A stretch of DNA of 64,000 nt from Trebonia sp963836195 (GTDB lineage: Bacteria > Actinomycetota > Actinomycetes > Streptosporangiales > Streptosporangiaceae), in contig CAWIIX010000015.1 in NCBI GenBank assembly GCA_963836195.1, positions 1 to 64,000 of the forward strand. The letters run 5' to 3'. A model generated the notes under the pieces. That model worked only from the letters and a program-made list of their open reading frames with translations. It searched no databases and was not told the DNA's origin. Each line of letters starts with the position of its first letter. Within the stretch, counting starts at the first letter, position 1. Shown here in pieces: positions 7,912-16,006 of the stretch. The translations under genes were made by a program, and so were the position numbers.

Positions 7912-9540
7912 GTGTTCGGCCGCCGTCGCTGGCGTATGCCGTGGTCATCGGGGACATCGAGCGGGTCTTGGTCCCCTGGCCTGGTCAGCCTGACGTCGGC
8001 CACGAAGACGGCGAAGCCGCCCGCAACGGCGCCGGCGCATTCGCCTGAGGACGCAACGCCCACGGTCGCGTTCACAGGAACGAAAACCGATGAGCCGACC
8101 GGGCAGAATACGTCAAATAAGGCGGGAAAAGCGGATAGCCGAGCAGGTCGTCCCGCCAGCATGGCGGCGGCCGCCCGGCCGCCAGTGCTCGACTGGGAGG
8201 CGTGGCGGGCCCGGACCGGGGGAGTCGAAGGCCGCGCGGCCGGTGAGGACGGCACGCCGCCAGCAGACCCGTCCCCGCCGTCCGCAGTGCCGTCCCCGCC
8301 GCTACCGGTGTCGTCCCCGCCGCTGTTGTCAACGTCGCCACCAGCGTCGTCAACGCCGCCACAAGCGTCCCCGCCGCCACCGGAGGCTGGCGGGGACGAC
8401 CTCGCCGACCCTGAGGCCGTAGCCGCCGAGCGCCGATGGAGCGGACGGACCGGCGTTGCGGTGGTCGCGATCGTCGCGGTCGGCGCGCTGCTCGGCGGTT
8501 TCGCCGCCTTCGCGGCCACGCTCGCCGGTCCCGCACCGGGCCCGGTTCCCGCGGCGTCTATCGCCCCCGGGGCCGTGACCGGCACGCTGGCCCCCGGCCG
8601 GACCGGCGTCGCCCCGCACCCTGCCCGTAGCGGCAGCGGCAGCGGCAGCGGCACCGGCACCCGCAGCGGCCACCGCGACACCCGCCAGGCCCGCCCCGGC
8701 CCGTCGTTGAGCCCGATCAGCGAACCCACCGGGCAGCCGACCGCAGGAGCCGCGTCGGCCGTCACCGCCGACCCGCATACAGGCCCGCAGGCCGAACCGC
8801 AGGCCGGCCAGCACGCCGACCCGTTCTCCGCCGCGGTGACCGGCTACCTGGCCGGACGGGCGGGGACCGTGGCGGCCGCCGTCTACGACGTAACCACCGG
8901 CCAGACGTGGACCCGGGGCCCGGGAAGCCCCCAGGCGACCGGCAGCCTCGTCAAGGTCGACATCCTTCAGGCCCTGCTCGCCGGGCGCCGCCCCGGCCTC
9001 TCCGCGGCGGACCGGGCCCGGGCCCGCTCCATGATCGAAAACAACGTCAACGCCCCCGCCACCACCCTGTGGAACCAGGTCGGCCGGGCGGCCGGACTCC
9101 GCTCCTACAACGCCGCCGTCGGCCTGCACCAGACCACGCCCTCGGCGTGCCTGGTGTGCGCGGGTTTCGCGTGGCCGGGCTGGGGCCTGACCACCACGAC
9201 CCCGGCCGATCAGCTGCTGCTGCTCCGCGAGCTGGTCAACGGCCCGCTGCTCTCGCCCGCCGCCCGGGGCTATGCGCTCTCCCTGATGGAGAACGTGGAA
9301 CCCGACCAGCGCTGGGGCGTCAGCGCCGGGGTTCCCCCCGGGGTCCGGGTGGCGCTGAAGAGCGCCTGGGTCCCCCTCACCCCGGCCGACACCGACTGGC
9401 AGGTCAACAGCGAGGGCTGGATCGCGGGCGACGGCCGCGACTACCTCGTCGCGATCCTCACCACCGGCAACCCGGACGAGCGGTACGGCATCGACACCAT
9501 TAACACCGTGTCCGCCCTGCTCTGGCCCGCGATGGGCTAG
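7912..9540 (+). CDS. Membrane-anchored serine hydrolase, beta-lactamase/transpeptidase-like domain
   Basis: About 542 residues. The cytoplasmic half (about residues 1-180) is low-complexity and rich in Pro/Ser. One membrane segment follows (AVVAIVAVGALLGGFAAF), then a Gly/Ser/Arg linker and a C-terminal class A beta-lactamase-like domain from about residue 300. The likely nucleophile is Ser in GSLVK (SxxK, codon at 8944). ENNVNAPA takes the place of the second active-site motif and LKSAW that of KTG, both degenerate. Such proteins act outside the membrane on peptidoglycan or as inactive binding domains. GTG 7912 is chosen because GGGGGAGGG lies at 7892-7900; ATG 7936 and ATG 8161 are alternatives. 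Acidic linker genes of this type are common in actinomycetes. Confidence 0.7.
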   Translation: MFGRRRWRMPWSSGTSSGSWSPGLVSLTSATKTAKPPATAPAHSPEDATPTVAFTGTKTDEPTGQNTSNKAGKADSRAGRPASMAAAARPPVLDWEAWRARTGGVEGRAAGEDGTPPADPSPPSAVPSPPLPVSSPPLLSTSPPASSTPPQASPPPPEAGGDDLADPEAVAAERRWSGRTGVAVVAIVAVGALLGGFAAFAATLAGPAPGPVPAASIAPGAVTGTLAPGRTGVAPHPARSGSGSGSGTGTRSGHRDTRQARPGPSLSPISEPTGQPTAGAASAVTADPHTGPQAEPQAGQHADPFSAAVTGYLAGRAGTVAAAVYDVTTGQTWTRGPGSPQATGSLVKVDILQALLAGRRPGLSAADRARARSMIENNVNAPATTLWNQVGRAAGLRSYNAAVGLHQTTPSACLVCAGFAWPGWGLTTTTPADQLLLLRELVNGPLLSPAARGYALSLMENVEPDQRWGVSAGVPPGVRVALKSAWVPLTPADTDWQVNSEGWIAGDGRDYLVAILTTGNPDERYGIDTINTVSALLWPAMG

Positions 9541-9593
9541 ACCGCGCCGCGCCGCCCCCGCCGCTGCCCCGCGGCTATGTCACTCGGGCGGCG

Positions 9594-11372
9594 TCAGAGT
9601 TGCGCCGCCTGGAAGGTGGGGAGGCCGTCCGGCTTGGCGAGCGGGTTCCAGAGCGAGACGAACGCCTGCTTGTCGTTCGTGGCCGGGGTGTCGTCGCTGG
9701 TGGAGGCCTTGTAGCTCGAGTAGTTGAGGTCACCGTCGTGGCAGCCGGCCGTCGCTGCGTGGTTGGCCCACTTGGCCAGGTCCATGTCGACCGAGGCGGA
9801 CGCGTGCCAGGCGCCGCTGAGGTCAGCGATCATGGCCGCTGGGAGCGAGCTGCGGCCCGGGAGGTCTGCCAGCTTGGCCAGCAGGGTCTCCCGGTTCTGG
9901 GCGGAGGCGCTGAAGGTCTGCGCGTCCGCGCCGAGGTTCTTACCGCACCCCCTGACGTTCAGGACCGCGTCGGTGACCGCGGCGTGATCGGAGCCGCTCT
10001 GCTTGAGCAGGCCGGCCAGCTGCGCCGCGGCCTGCCGCTCGGTCAGGCTCTGGCCCGAGGTGGCGGACGAGGTGGCGGTGGGCGTGGCCCCGCCCCCGGC
10101 GGCGGTCGGGCTGCCTGACGCGGTGCCCGGGTTGCCGCTTAGCGAGATGACGGCGATGGCGATGATCGCCACCAGGGCCGCGCCCGCGATCCCCAGGATC
10201 AGCGGGCTGCGCGGCAAGGTGATCCGGCCGAACGTCAGCGGCCGCTTCTGCTCGGCCACCGGTGACCCGTCCGGGCCGAACTGGCCGCCGGGACCGTACT
10301 GGCCGGGCATGCCGTAAGGCCCGCCCGGGCCGCCGGGACCGTAAGGCCCGCCGGGGACGCCGCCCGGTCCGTACTGGCCGTCCTGGTGCGGCTGGACAAC
10401 CTGGGTGGCGCCGTACTGGTCGACGCCGTACTGCCCGGGCGGGACCTGGCCCTGTCCGAACTGGGTCGCGCCGTACTGTCCCTGCGGGTACGTGGCCTCC
10501 CCGCCGTACTGGCCCGGCGGTAGCTGGCCCTGGCCGTTCTGCGGCGGCCCGGGCTGACCCGCGTACGTGCCCTGGCCGGCCTGCCCGCCGGCGAACTGGC
10601 CGCCGCCGAACTGCCCGCCGGCGAACTGGCCGCCGCCGAACTGGCCGCCGCCGAACTGCCCGCCCGGACCGTACTGGCCCTGGCCCGGACCGAACCGGTC
10701 GATCGTGGTGGGAGGCCCGCCCGCCGGGTAGCCGGGCGGCGGCGGGGTCGGGCCGCCGGCCGGGGGAATCGACCCGGTCGGGTACGGGGTGCCCGGCGGG
10801 TACTGGCCAGCCGCTCCCGGGTACTGGCCCGGGTTGGAGGCGCCCGGGCCGCCCGGGCCCGGGGGCGTCGGCGTCTGCCCCCACGGGGGCGCTCCGTCGC
10901 CCGTCGGCAGGCCCGGGTTGGGGGCGGTCATCGGCGTGCCCGCGCCGGTCACCGGGGTCGGACCGGTCGAGGCGGTGGCCGCCCCGGGGGTCCACTGGCT
11001 GTTCCAGTCGTACTGTTTCGGCTGCGGCCGCTGGAACAGGCCCTGCGGGCGCAGCATCCGCTCCATCGTGTCCGAGATGTTCCCATCACGAGGCGGGGAC
11101 TGGCCGGGCTGCTGGCTGTTAGGCGGCGGGGGCGGCGGCCACGCGGAGCGGCTGTCGGCGGGCGGCGGCGGCGGTGTCGGCCCGCCCGAGGGCGGCGGCG
11201 CGGAAAGGAACTGCTGGCCCATCGCCGGTGACTGCGTGGTTACCGCTGGTGGCTGCCCCGGGGCAGCGCCGACCGAGGCAGCGAGTTGCTGCCCACAGCT
11301 GCCGCAGAACTGCGTACCCGGCTGCACCGAGTAACCGCAGGACGGGCACCACGAACCATCCATACCGACCAT
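9594..11372 (-). CDS. Zinc-ribbon, Gly/Pro/Gln-rich single-pass membrane protein
   Basis: 592 residues. An N-terminal zinc ribbon (CPSCG...CGSCG, residues 8-27) is followed by about 350 residues of Pro/Gly/Gln-rich sequence including GGQFGGGQFAGG-type repeats. Then come one membrane segment (LILGIAGAALVAIIAIAVISL) and a C-terminal helical domain with two conserved Cys (VRGCG and AGCHDG). The ribbon should be cytoplasmic and the Cys domain outside. The C-terminal domain is shared with the broken gene at 1-1158. Starts at ATG 11372 after GAAAGGGA. Known family: tandem zinc-ribbon/disordered membrane proteins of unknown role in actinobacteria. A disulfide in the outer domain is inferred. Confidence 0.8.
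   Translation of the reverse strand: MVGMDGSWCPSCGYSVQPGTQFCGSCGQQLAASVGAAPGQPPAVTTQSPAMGQQFLSAPPPSGGPTPPPPPADSRSAWPPPPPPNSQQPGQSPPRDGNISDTMERMLRPQGLFQRPQPKQYDWNSQWTPGAATASTGPTPVTGAGTPMTAPNPGLPTGDGAPPWGQTPTPPGPGGPGASNPGQYPGAAGQYPPGTPYPTGSIPPAGGPTPPPPGYPAGGPPTTIDRFGPGQGQYGPGGQFGGGQFGGGQFAGGQFGGGQFAGGQAGQGTYAGQPGPPQNGQGQLPPGQYGGEATYPQGQYGATQFGQGQVPPGQYGVDQYGATQVVQPHQDGQYGPGGVPGGPYGPGGPGGPYGMPGQYGPGGQFGPDGSPVAEQKRPLTFGRITLPRSPLILGIAGAALVAIIAIAVISLSGNPGTASGSPTAAGGGATPTATSSATSGQSLTERQAAAQLAGLLKQSGSDHAAVTDAVLNVRGCGKNLGADAQTFSASAQNRETLLAKLADLPGRSSLPAAMIADLSGAWHASASVDMDLAKWANHAATAGCHDGDLNYSSYKASTSDDTPATNDKQAFVSLWNPLAKPDGLPTFQAAQL
10568..10668 (-). repeat. GGQF-type short tandem repeats within the gene
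   Basis: Degenerate 15-base units encode successive FGGGQ/FAGGQ blocks. They alternate GGCGGCGGCCAG-like and CCGGCGGGCAG-like codon strings on the minus strand, consistent with recent slippage expansion. Confidence 0.7.
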
Positions 11373-11567
11373 CGTGTCCCTTTCGGGTATCCCAAGCAGG
11401 CTAGCTGCACGAGCCCGCGCTCGTCCCCCGAACGGGCTAGTCAGTCAGCCGCGTCCGGACGAAGTCACGTCCTCGTTCGTGAGGAATTCAATCGCAACCT
11501 ACCGCCGCCGACTGGCCGCACTGGCAGAATGCGTTGAACTGCGCGCGGACATGCGGAAGGGGACCCG

Positions 11568-12482
11568 ATGCGGAAAACTGGCCGGCTGGCCGCGTCCACC
11601 GTCACTGCGGGCTTGGTCGCGGGGTTGATCGTAGCGGCTGGGCCGGCCACTCGGGCTGCGGCCTCCGAGCGCACCCAAGCGCCCGACGCGACGAGCAAGA
11701 CGCCCGCCGGGGTGCGGGCCCCGTTCGCCGAGCTGGCGGACGAGAACACCGGCGCCGACCTCTGGTCCCGGTCGTCGGTCGGCGAGCACCCAATGGGCTC
11801 GATCACCAAGGTGATGACCGCCTACGTGGTGATCGCGGCCGGCGACCTGAACCGGGTGATCACCGTGCCGAGCGGCATCATCGGCTACGACCACGCCTAC
11901 GGCGCCTCCACCGCGGGACTGGTGCCGGGGGAGAAACTGACCGCGCTGCAGCTGCTCTACGCGCTGCTGCTCCCGTCCGGGTGCGACGCGGCCTACACCC
12001 TCGCCACCGCGTACGGCAAGGACGGCAGCCGGTCGGCCTTCATCGCCCAGATGAACGCGACCGCGCGCAAGCTCGGCCTCTCCAAGACGCACTTCTCCGA
12101 TTTCAGCGGCCTGCCCGACCCGGGGGAGTACACGACCTACTCGACCGTGCGTGATCTGCTCAGCCTGGGGCGCGACGCGATGCGGCTGCCGACGTTCCGC
12201 TCGATCGTGGGGACGCGCACCTACCGGGTGCCCGCCGCCGCGGACCATCACGCGCACGTCTGGAGCAACCTGAACCTGCTCCTCGGTCACTACGCCGGCG
12301 CGACCGGGATCAAGACCGGGTTCACCTCCGCGGCCGGGAACTGCCTGCTGTTCGCGGCCACCCGCGGCAGCAAGGAGCTGATCGGGGTGGTGCTCGACTC
12401 GTCCCCGGCGGACTCGCCAGCCGGCATGGGCGCCGCAGCATCCGACGCGACGGCCATGCTGAACTGGGGATTCAGTCGGTAG
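11568..12482 (+). CDS. D-alanyl-D-alanine carboxypeptidase (PBP5/DacA-type)
   Basis: 304 residues with a signal peptide (MRKTGRLAASTVTAGLVAGLIVAA, cut after an Ala-rich stretch). The extracellular penicillin-binding domain trims the terminal D-Ala from peptidoglycan stem peptides. Active-site motifs are SITK (SxxK), SGC in place of SxN (LLPSGCDAA), and KTG in GIKTGFT. Cys at the Asn position is a variant seen in actinobacterial members. The C-terminal membrane anchor of classical PBP5 is absent, so the protein is probably secreted. ATG 11568 follows AAGGGGAC. The gene diverges from the zinc-ribbon gene. Confidence 0.88.
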   Translation: MRKTGRLAASTVTAGLVAGLIVAAGPATRAAASERTQAPDATSKTPAGVRAPFAELADENTGADLWSRSSVGEHPMGSITKVMTAYVVIAAGDLNRVITVPSGIIGYDHAYGASTAGLVPGEKLTALQLLYALLLPSGCDAAYTLATAYGKDGSRSAFIAQMNATARKLGLSKTHFSDFSGLPDPGEYTTYSTVRDLLSLGRDAMRLPTFRSIVGTRTYRVPAAADHHAHVWSNLNLLLGHYAGATGIKTGFTSAAGNCLLFAATRGSKELIGVVLDSSPADSPAGMGAAASDATAMLNWGFSR

Positions 12483-12613
12483 CGGAGCGGTCCGGGCAAT
12501 GGCTGGTCAGGAATCGAATTTAGCGGTGTGGTTCCATGGCATCGAGAATCGATCCACCCGCCGCGGATCACCACGCAGAACCACCCACGGAATACCCACG
12601 GAAGGGCTACGCC

Positions 12614-12646
12614 TTGCGCAAATGTGAGTCGCACATATTCGCGCAA
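12614..12646. terminator. Imperfect hairpin between convergent genes
   Basis: TTGCGC-AA-ATGTG pairs imperfectly with CACATATTCGCGCAA around AGTCG and is followed by AAAA. It lies between the carboxypeptidase gene and the convergent livF remnant, so it may act as a bidirectional terminator. Confidence 0.45.
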
Positions 12647-12674
12647 AAAGCGCCAGAATCAAACGCTCAGGGAA

Positions 12675-12878
12675 TTACGCGGCCGAGCCGCCTAGATAGC
12701 TCGCCGCCAGCAGCGCGCTGTCGGAGCTGAGCGACTTCGCCGTCCCGCTGGCGGCAAGCTCCCCGTGCGAGAGCACATAACCGCGGTCGGCGTGAGCGAA
12801 AGGTCTGCGTACGACCGGCGCGCGGTCGTACGCGACGCTCAGATTGTCAAGATCAAGTACCGCGTCGGTGGTCGCCAT
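12675..12878 (-). pseudogene. livF-like ABC ATPase remnant with the centre deleted
   Basis: A 67-codon frame. Its first 24 residues (LDLDNLSVAYDRAPVVR) match the N-terminus of branched-chain amino acid transporter ATPases of LivF type. Its last 40 (ADRGYVLSHGELAASG...SYLGG) match the C-terminus of the same family. Walker A, Q-loop, signature, Walker B and H-loop, roughly 170 residues, are missing, yet the frame is kept across the joint near codon 25. It cannot hydrolyse ATP. No other transporter subunits lie nearby. Confidence 0.8.
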
Positions 12879-12949
12879 CGTTGTCAGAACCCGCTTTCAC
12901 CCGGCCGTGACCGGCTCTGGTCGGCCACGGTTCGCTCGTCCCGCCCGGG

Positions 12950-12955
12950 TAACGT
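12950..12955 (+). promoter_or_regulatory. -10 box TAACGT of a leaderless transcript
   Basis: TAACGT fits the actinobacterial TAnnnT consensus and is followed by exactly six bases and the GTG start at 12962. No Shine-Dalgarno is present. Confidence 0.55.
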
Positions 12956-12961
12956 AGTCCG

Positions 12962-13645
12962 GTGACAGACACCCACCCCCTCGATAACCCGGTCTTCGCG
13001 GCGCTGACGGGGGAGCAGGCGCAGTTCGCCGTCCGGCGCGGGAACGCGGTCAGGTACCAGCCGGCCATCTCGCCGTTCGGCGCGCTGGCCGACGAGTCGT
13101 CGGCCGGCGACTGGGCCGACGCCGCCCGCCTGGCGGGCCCGGGCCAGGTCATCCTGTTCGTCCGGCTGAGCGAGGCGGGGCCGGCCGACTGGGAGGTCGT
13201 CGGCGGGCGGCCGGGCGTGCAGCTGGTGGCAGAGGATCTCGACCCCGCCCCCGACCCGGAGGCGATCGCGCTGACCGCGGCCGACGTCCCGGAGATGCTC
13301 GAGCTGACCGAGCGGACCAAGCCGGGGCCGTTCCTGCCGGGGACGGTCGAACTCGGCGGCTACCTGGGCATCCGCCGCGAGGGCAGGCTGGTGGCGATGG
13401 CCGGCGAGCGGATGCGCCCGCCGGGCTTCGCCGAGATCAGCGCCGTCTGCACGGACGAGGCCTGGCGCGGCCACGGCTTCGCCGCCCGGCTGACCCGGGC
13501 CGTCGCGGCCGGCATCACGGCCCGCGGCGAGACCCCGTTCCTGCACGCGGCCGGCGACAACGCCAACGCGATCCGGCTCTACAAGACGCTCGGCTTCGTC
13601 CACCGCCGCCAGGTGTTTTTCGTCGCCGCGAAGTCACCGCAGTAA
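12962..13645 (+). CDS. GNAT family N-acetyltransferase
   Basis: 227 residues. The N-terminal half resembles the FR47/GCN5-related group. The acetyl-CoA-binding region is in the C-terminal half: VCTDEAWRGHGFAARL (the R/Q-x-x-G-x-G/A loop is RGHGFA), then HAAGDNANAIRLYKTLGF. FR47-like proteins act on amine-bearing small molecules or amino acids, but the substrate is not predictable here. GTG 12962 is supported by the -10 box six bases upstream. It is monocistronic. Confidence 0.85.
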   Translation: MTDTHPLDNPVFAALTGEQAQFAVRRGNAVRYQPAISPFGALADESSAGDWADAARLAGPGQVILFVRLSEAGPADWEVVGGRPGVQLVAEDLDPAPDPEAIALTAADVPEMLELTERTKPGPFLPGTVELGGYLGIRREGRLVAMAGERMRPPGFAEISAVCTDEAWRGHGFAARLTRAVAAGITARGETPFLHAAGDNANAIRLYKTLGFVHRRQVFFVAAKSPQ

Positions 13646-13842
13646 CACCCGCACTCCCGTCCCCACCACACCGCCCGCCCCCGCCCCCGCCCCCGCCCCC
13701 CCCGCACCGCCCGCGCCCGCGCCGCCCCGCCCCGCGCCGCCCCGCCCCGCGGCCCGCCCGCCCCGCCCCCGCCCTGCACCGCCCCGCGCCGCGCCCGCCC
13801 CCGCCCTGCACCGCCCCGCCCCGCGCCGCGCCCGCCCCTGCT
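13646..13842. repeat. Strongly C-rich low-complexity tract
   Basis: Almost 200 bases made of CCGCCC/CCCCGCC units on the plus strand, with hardly any A or T and runs of up to eight C. The minus strand is correspondingly G-run rich and could fold into G-quadruplexes (i-motif on the plus strand). No credible coding signal; the long Gly/Arg/Ala frames on the minus strand reflect composition only. Confidence 0.85.
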
Positions 13843-13857
13843 GATAACAGCAAGAAA
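13843..13857 (+). repeat. Copy 1 of dispersed 14-mer GATAACAGCAAGAA
   Basis: The same 14 bases occur again at 30887-30900 and 31009-31022, each time in an AT-rich intergenic spot next to a hairpin. Confidence 0.8.
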
Positions 13858-13880
13858 TGGGTAGGAGGGCATAGCTTGAG

Positions 13881-13934
13881 AATTATTGTGCGACGTTTCA
13901 ATACGTTTCCCGAATGTTATGTCGCACAATAATT
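13881..13934. repeat. Perfect 14-bp inverted repeat, AT-rich hairpin
   Basis: AATTATTGTGCGAC (13881-13894) is the exact reverse complement of GTCGCACAATAATT (13921-13934), with a 26-base loop containing two CGTTTC copies. It lies between the GNAT and ABC genes and is followed by TTT. It could be a terminator for the GNAT transcript, a regulator site, or the core of a small mobile or RNA element. Confidence 0.75.
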
Positions 13935-13997
13935 TTTGAAGTCCGCCCGGGGGTTTGGGACGGACATATACGTTCGCCCAATTGCCCGATAGCCACC

Positions 13998-14003
13998 CAT
14001 ACT
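13998..14003 (+). promoter_or_regulatory. -10 box CATACT of a leaderless transcript
   Basis: CATACT followed by six bases (GGGTCC) and ATG 14010. No Shine-Dalgarno precedes this ATG. Confidence 0.5.
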
Positions 14004-14009
14004 GGGTCC

Positions 14010-15950
14010 ATGGGGACGGGGTGGCGGCCTCGACGGTCGCGTCGCGGCCGGACGGGACGCGAGGCGGGGGAGCAGCGCACCGATCAGGCGTCCGTTGACC
14101 AGGAGACCGCCGAGCTGACCGCCAGCTACTGGCGCACGTACGACCGGCGGATGGCGACGGTCGGGTTCCGCGACGTCGCGCGGAGGTTCCCCGGGCTGGT
14201 CGGGCAGGCGATCCGGCTCGGCTGGGCGGCCAGCCCGTTCGACACGGCGGTGACGATCGGGCTGAACCTGGTCTCGGGCATCGCCGGCGGGTACGCCCTC
14301 TACGCGACCACCGGCGTGCTCGAGGCGTTGTTCGCGGCCGGGCCGACGCCGCACCGGGTCCGGGCGGCGCTCCCCTCGCTGATCGTGGTGGCGGCGGCGA
14401 CCGCGGCCCGGTCCGGGATCGCGGCGGCAGCCGGCTGGGCGCAGGCCCGGCTCGAGCCTATGGTGGACCAGCTCGTCGAGGTGCGGCTGTATGACCTGAC
14501 CTCGCGAGTGGAGCTGGCCGCGTTCGACGACCCCGAGTTCCACGACCATATGGAGCGGGCCCAGACCCGGGGGCTGATCTCCGCCTCCCAGCTCGTCAAT
14601 AACGTGATCAACTGCGTGACCGCGTTCGCGGGGCTCGGCTCGGCTGCGGTAGTTGTCGGGGTCCTCTCACCGATCCTGCTGCTCGTGGTGCTGCTCGCGC
14701 AGCTGCCCGGCGCGTGGGCGGCGATCCGGTCGGCCAGGATCCGGTACGTGACCCGCTTCGCCCTCATCGATTCCTACCGCCGCAAGTGGATACTGTCGCG
14801 CCTGATCGCCACCAGGCAGACCGCGGCCGAGCTCCGCTCGTTCACGATGCGCGGCTTCCTGCTGGACCGGTTCGCGCGGCTCGCCGCCTACGCCCGCAAC
14901 GCCGAGCTGACCGCCGCCCGGCGGACGACCGAGACCCAGGTCGTCGCGAGCTCGATGAGCGGGGTGGCGACGGTCGGCGTCTACGCGACCCTGGGCGCGC
15001 TGCTCGCCTCGGGGACCGTGCCGCTGTCGGTCGCGGGCACCGCGGTGCTCGCGCTGCGCTCGGCCGCGGGGTCGCTGCAACAGCTGATGTACGCGGTCAA
15101 CCAGTGCTACGAAGAAGGACTGTACTTCTCCGACTACCTGGCGTTCTGTGCGGACGCGCAGGCGCGGATCCCCGCCGAGGGCGCCGCCCCGGTCCCGGCC
15201 GGGTTCGAGCGGATCAGCGCGGACGCGGTGACGTTCTGCTATCCCGGCGCCGATTCCCCCGCCCTGCGCGCGGTGTCGGTCGAGATCAACCGGGGCGAGG
15301 TGGTCGCCCTCGTCGGCGAGAACGGGTCGGGCAAGACCACCCTCGCCAAGATCCTGGCTGGGCTGTACCGTCCGTCGGACGGGAGCGTCCGCTGGGACGA
15401 GATCTCGATCGCGGACGTGGCCGGCGAGCCGCTGCGCGAGCAGATCGCGGTGATCGCCCAGGACCACGGGAACTGGCCGCTGTCGGTCCGCGACAACATC
15501 ACCATGGGCCGGCTGCTCGACGACACCCTGCTGACCGCCGCCGTCACCGCGTCCGGCGCCGATACGGTGATCGGCGAGCTCGCGAAGGGCTACGACACGC
15601 TGCTGGCGCGCGAGTTCAAGGACGGGGCCGAGCTGTCCGGCGGCCAGTGGCAGCGGATCGCGGCGGCCCGCGGCATCTACCGGACCGCGCCGCTGCTGAT
15701 CATGGACGAGCCGACCGCCGCCCTCGACGCGCGGGCCGAGTACGCCCTGTTCTCCTCGCTCCGGACGCTGGCCGAGGACCGCACGGTGCTGATCATCACC
15801 CACCGGCTGGCCTCGGTCCGGCACGCCGACCGCATCTATGTGCTCAACCACGGCTCGGTGATCGAGACCGGGACGCACGCGGAGCTGCTCGACCTCGGCG
15901 GCCAGTACGCCGAGCTCTACACGCTGCAGGCATCCCAGTACGAACTCTGA
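14010..15950 (+). CDS. ABC exporter, fused permease and ATPase
   Basis: 646 residues from ATG 14010; the open frame continues upstream into the hairpin, without a credible start. A basic N-terminus is followed by six membrane helices (about residues 80-380). The ATPase domain has Walker A GENGSGKTT (about residue 437), signature LSGGQ (about 541), Walker B LLIMDEP (about 561) and an H-loop in IITHR. It is a half-exporter expected to work as a homodimer, resembling the actinobacterial peptide/lantibiotic-type exporters. No precursor peptide or modification enzyme is next to it, so the cargo is unknown. Confidence 0.85.
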   Translation: MGTGWRPRRSRRGRTGREAGEQRTDQASVDQETAELTASYWRTYDRRMATVGFRDVARRFPGLVGQAIRLGWAASPFDTAVTIGLNLVSGIAGGYALYATTGVLEALFAAGPTPHRVRAALPSLIVVAAATAARSGIAAAAGWAQARLEPMVDQLVEVRLYDLTSRVELAAFDDPEFHDHMERAQTRGLISASQLVNNVINCVTAFAGLGSAAVVVGVLSPILLLVVLLAQLPGAWAAIRSARIRYVTRFALIDSYRRKWILSRLIATRQTAAELRSFTMRGFLLDRFARLAAYARNAELTAARRTTETQVVASSMSGVATVGVYATLGALLASGTVPLSVAGTAVLALRSAAGSLQQLMYAVNQCYEEGLYFSDYLAFCADAQARIPAEGAAPVPAGFERISADAVTFCYPGADSPALRAVSVEINRGEVVALVGENGSGKTTLAKILAGLYRPSDGSVRWDEISIADVAGEPLREQIAVIAQDHGNWPLSVRDNITMGRLLDDTLLTAAVTASGADTVIGELAKGYDTLLAREFKDGAELSGGQWQRIAAARGIYRTAPLLIMDEPTAALDARAEYALFSSLRTLAEDRTVLIITHRLASVRHADRIYVLNHGSVIETGTHAELLDLGGQYAELYTLQASQYEL

Positions 15951-15991
15951 CGGCGACGTCGCCGTCCGCGCGCGCATTGTGCTGACGGGTC

Positions 15992-16000
15992 TGCGATCAT
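15992..16000 (+). promoter_or_regulatory. Extended -10 (TGC-GATCAT) of a leaderless transcript
   Basis: TGC followed by GATCAT, then six bases and GTG 16007. Confidence 0.45.
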
Positions 16001-16006
16001 CGCTTC

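Noticed and set aside
13515..13929. Two Gly/Arg/Ala-rich frames on the minus strand over the C-rich tract
   Set aside because: They reflect the tract's composition; no start signal, no domain, and they run into the GNAT in antisense.
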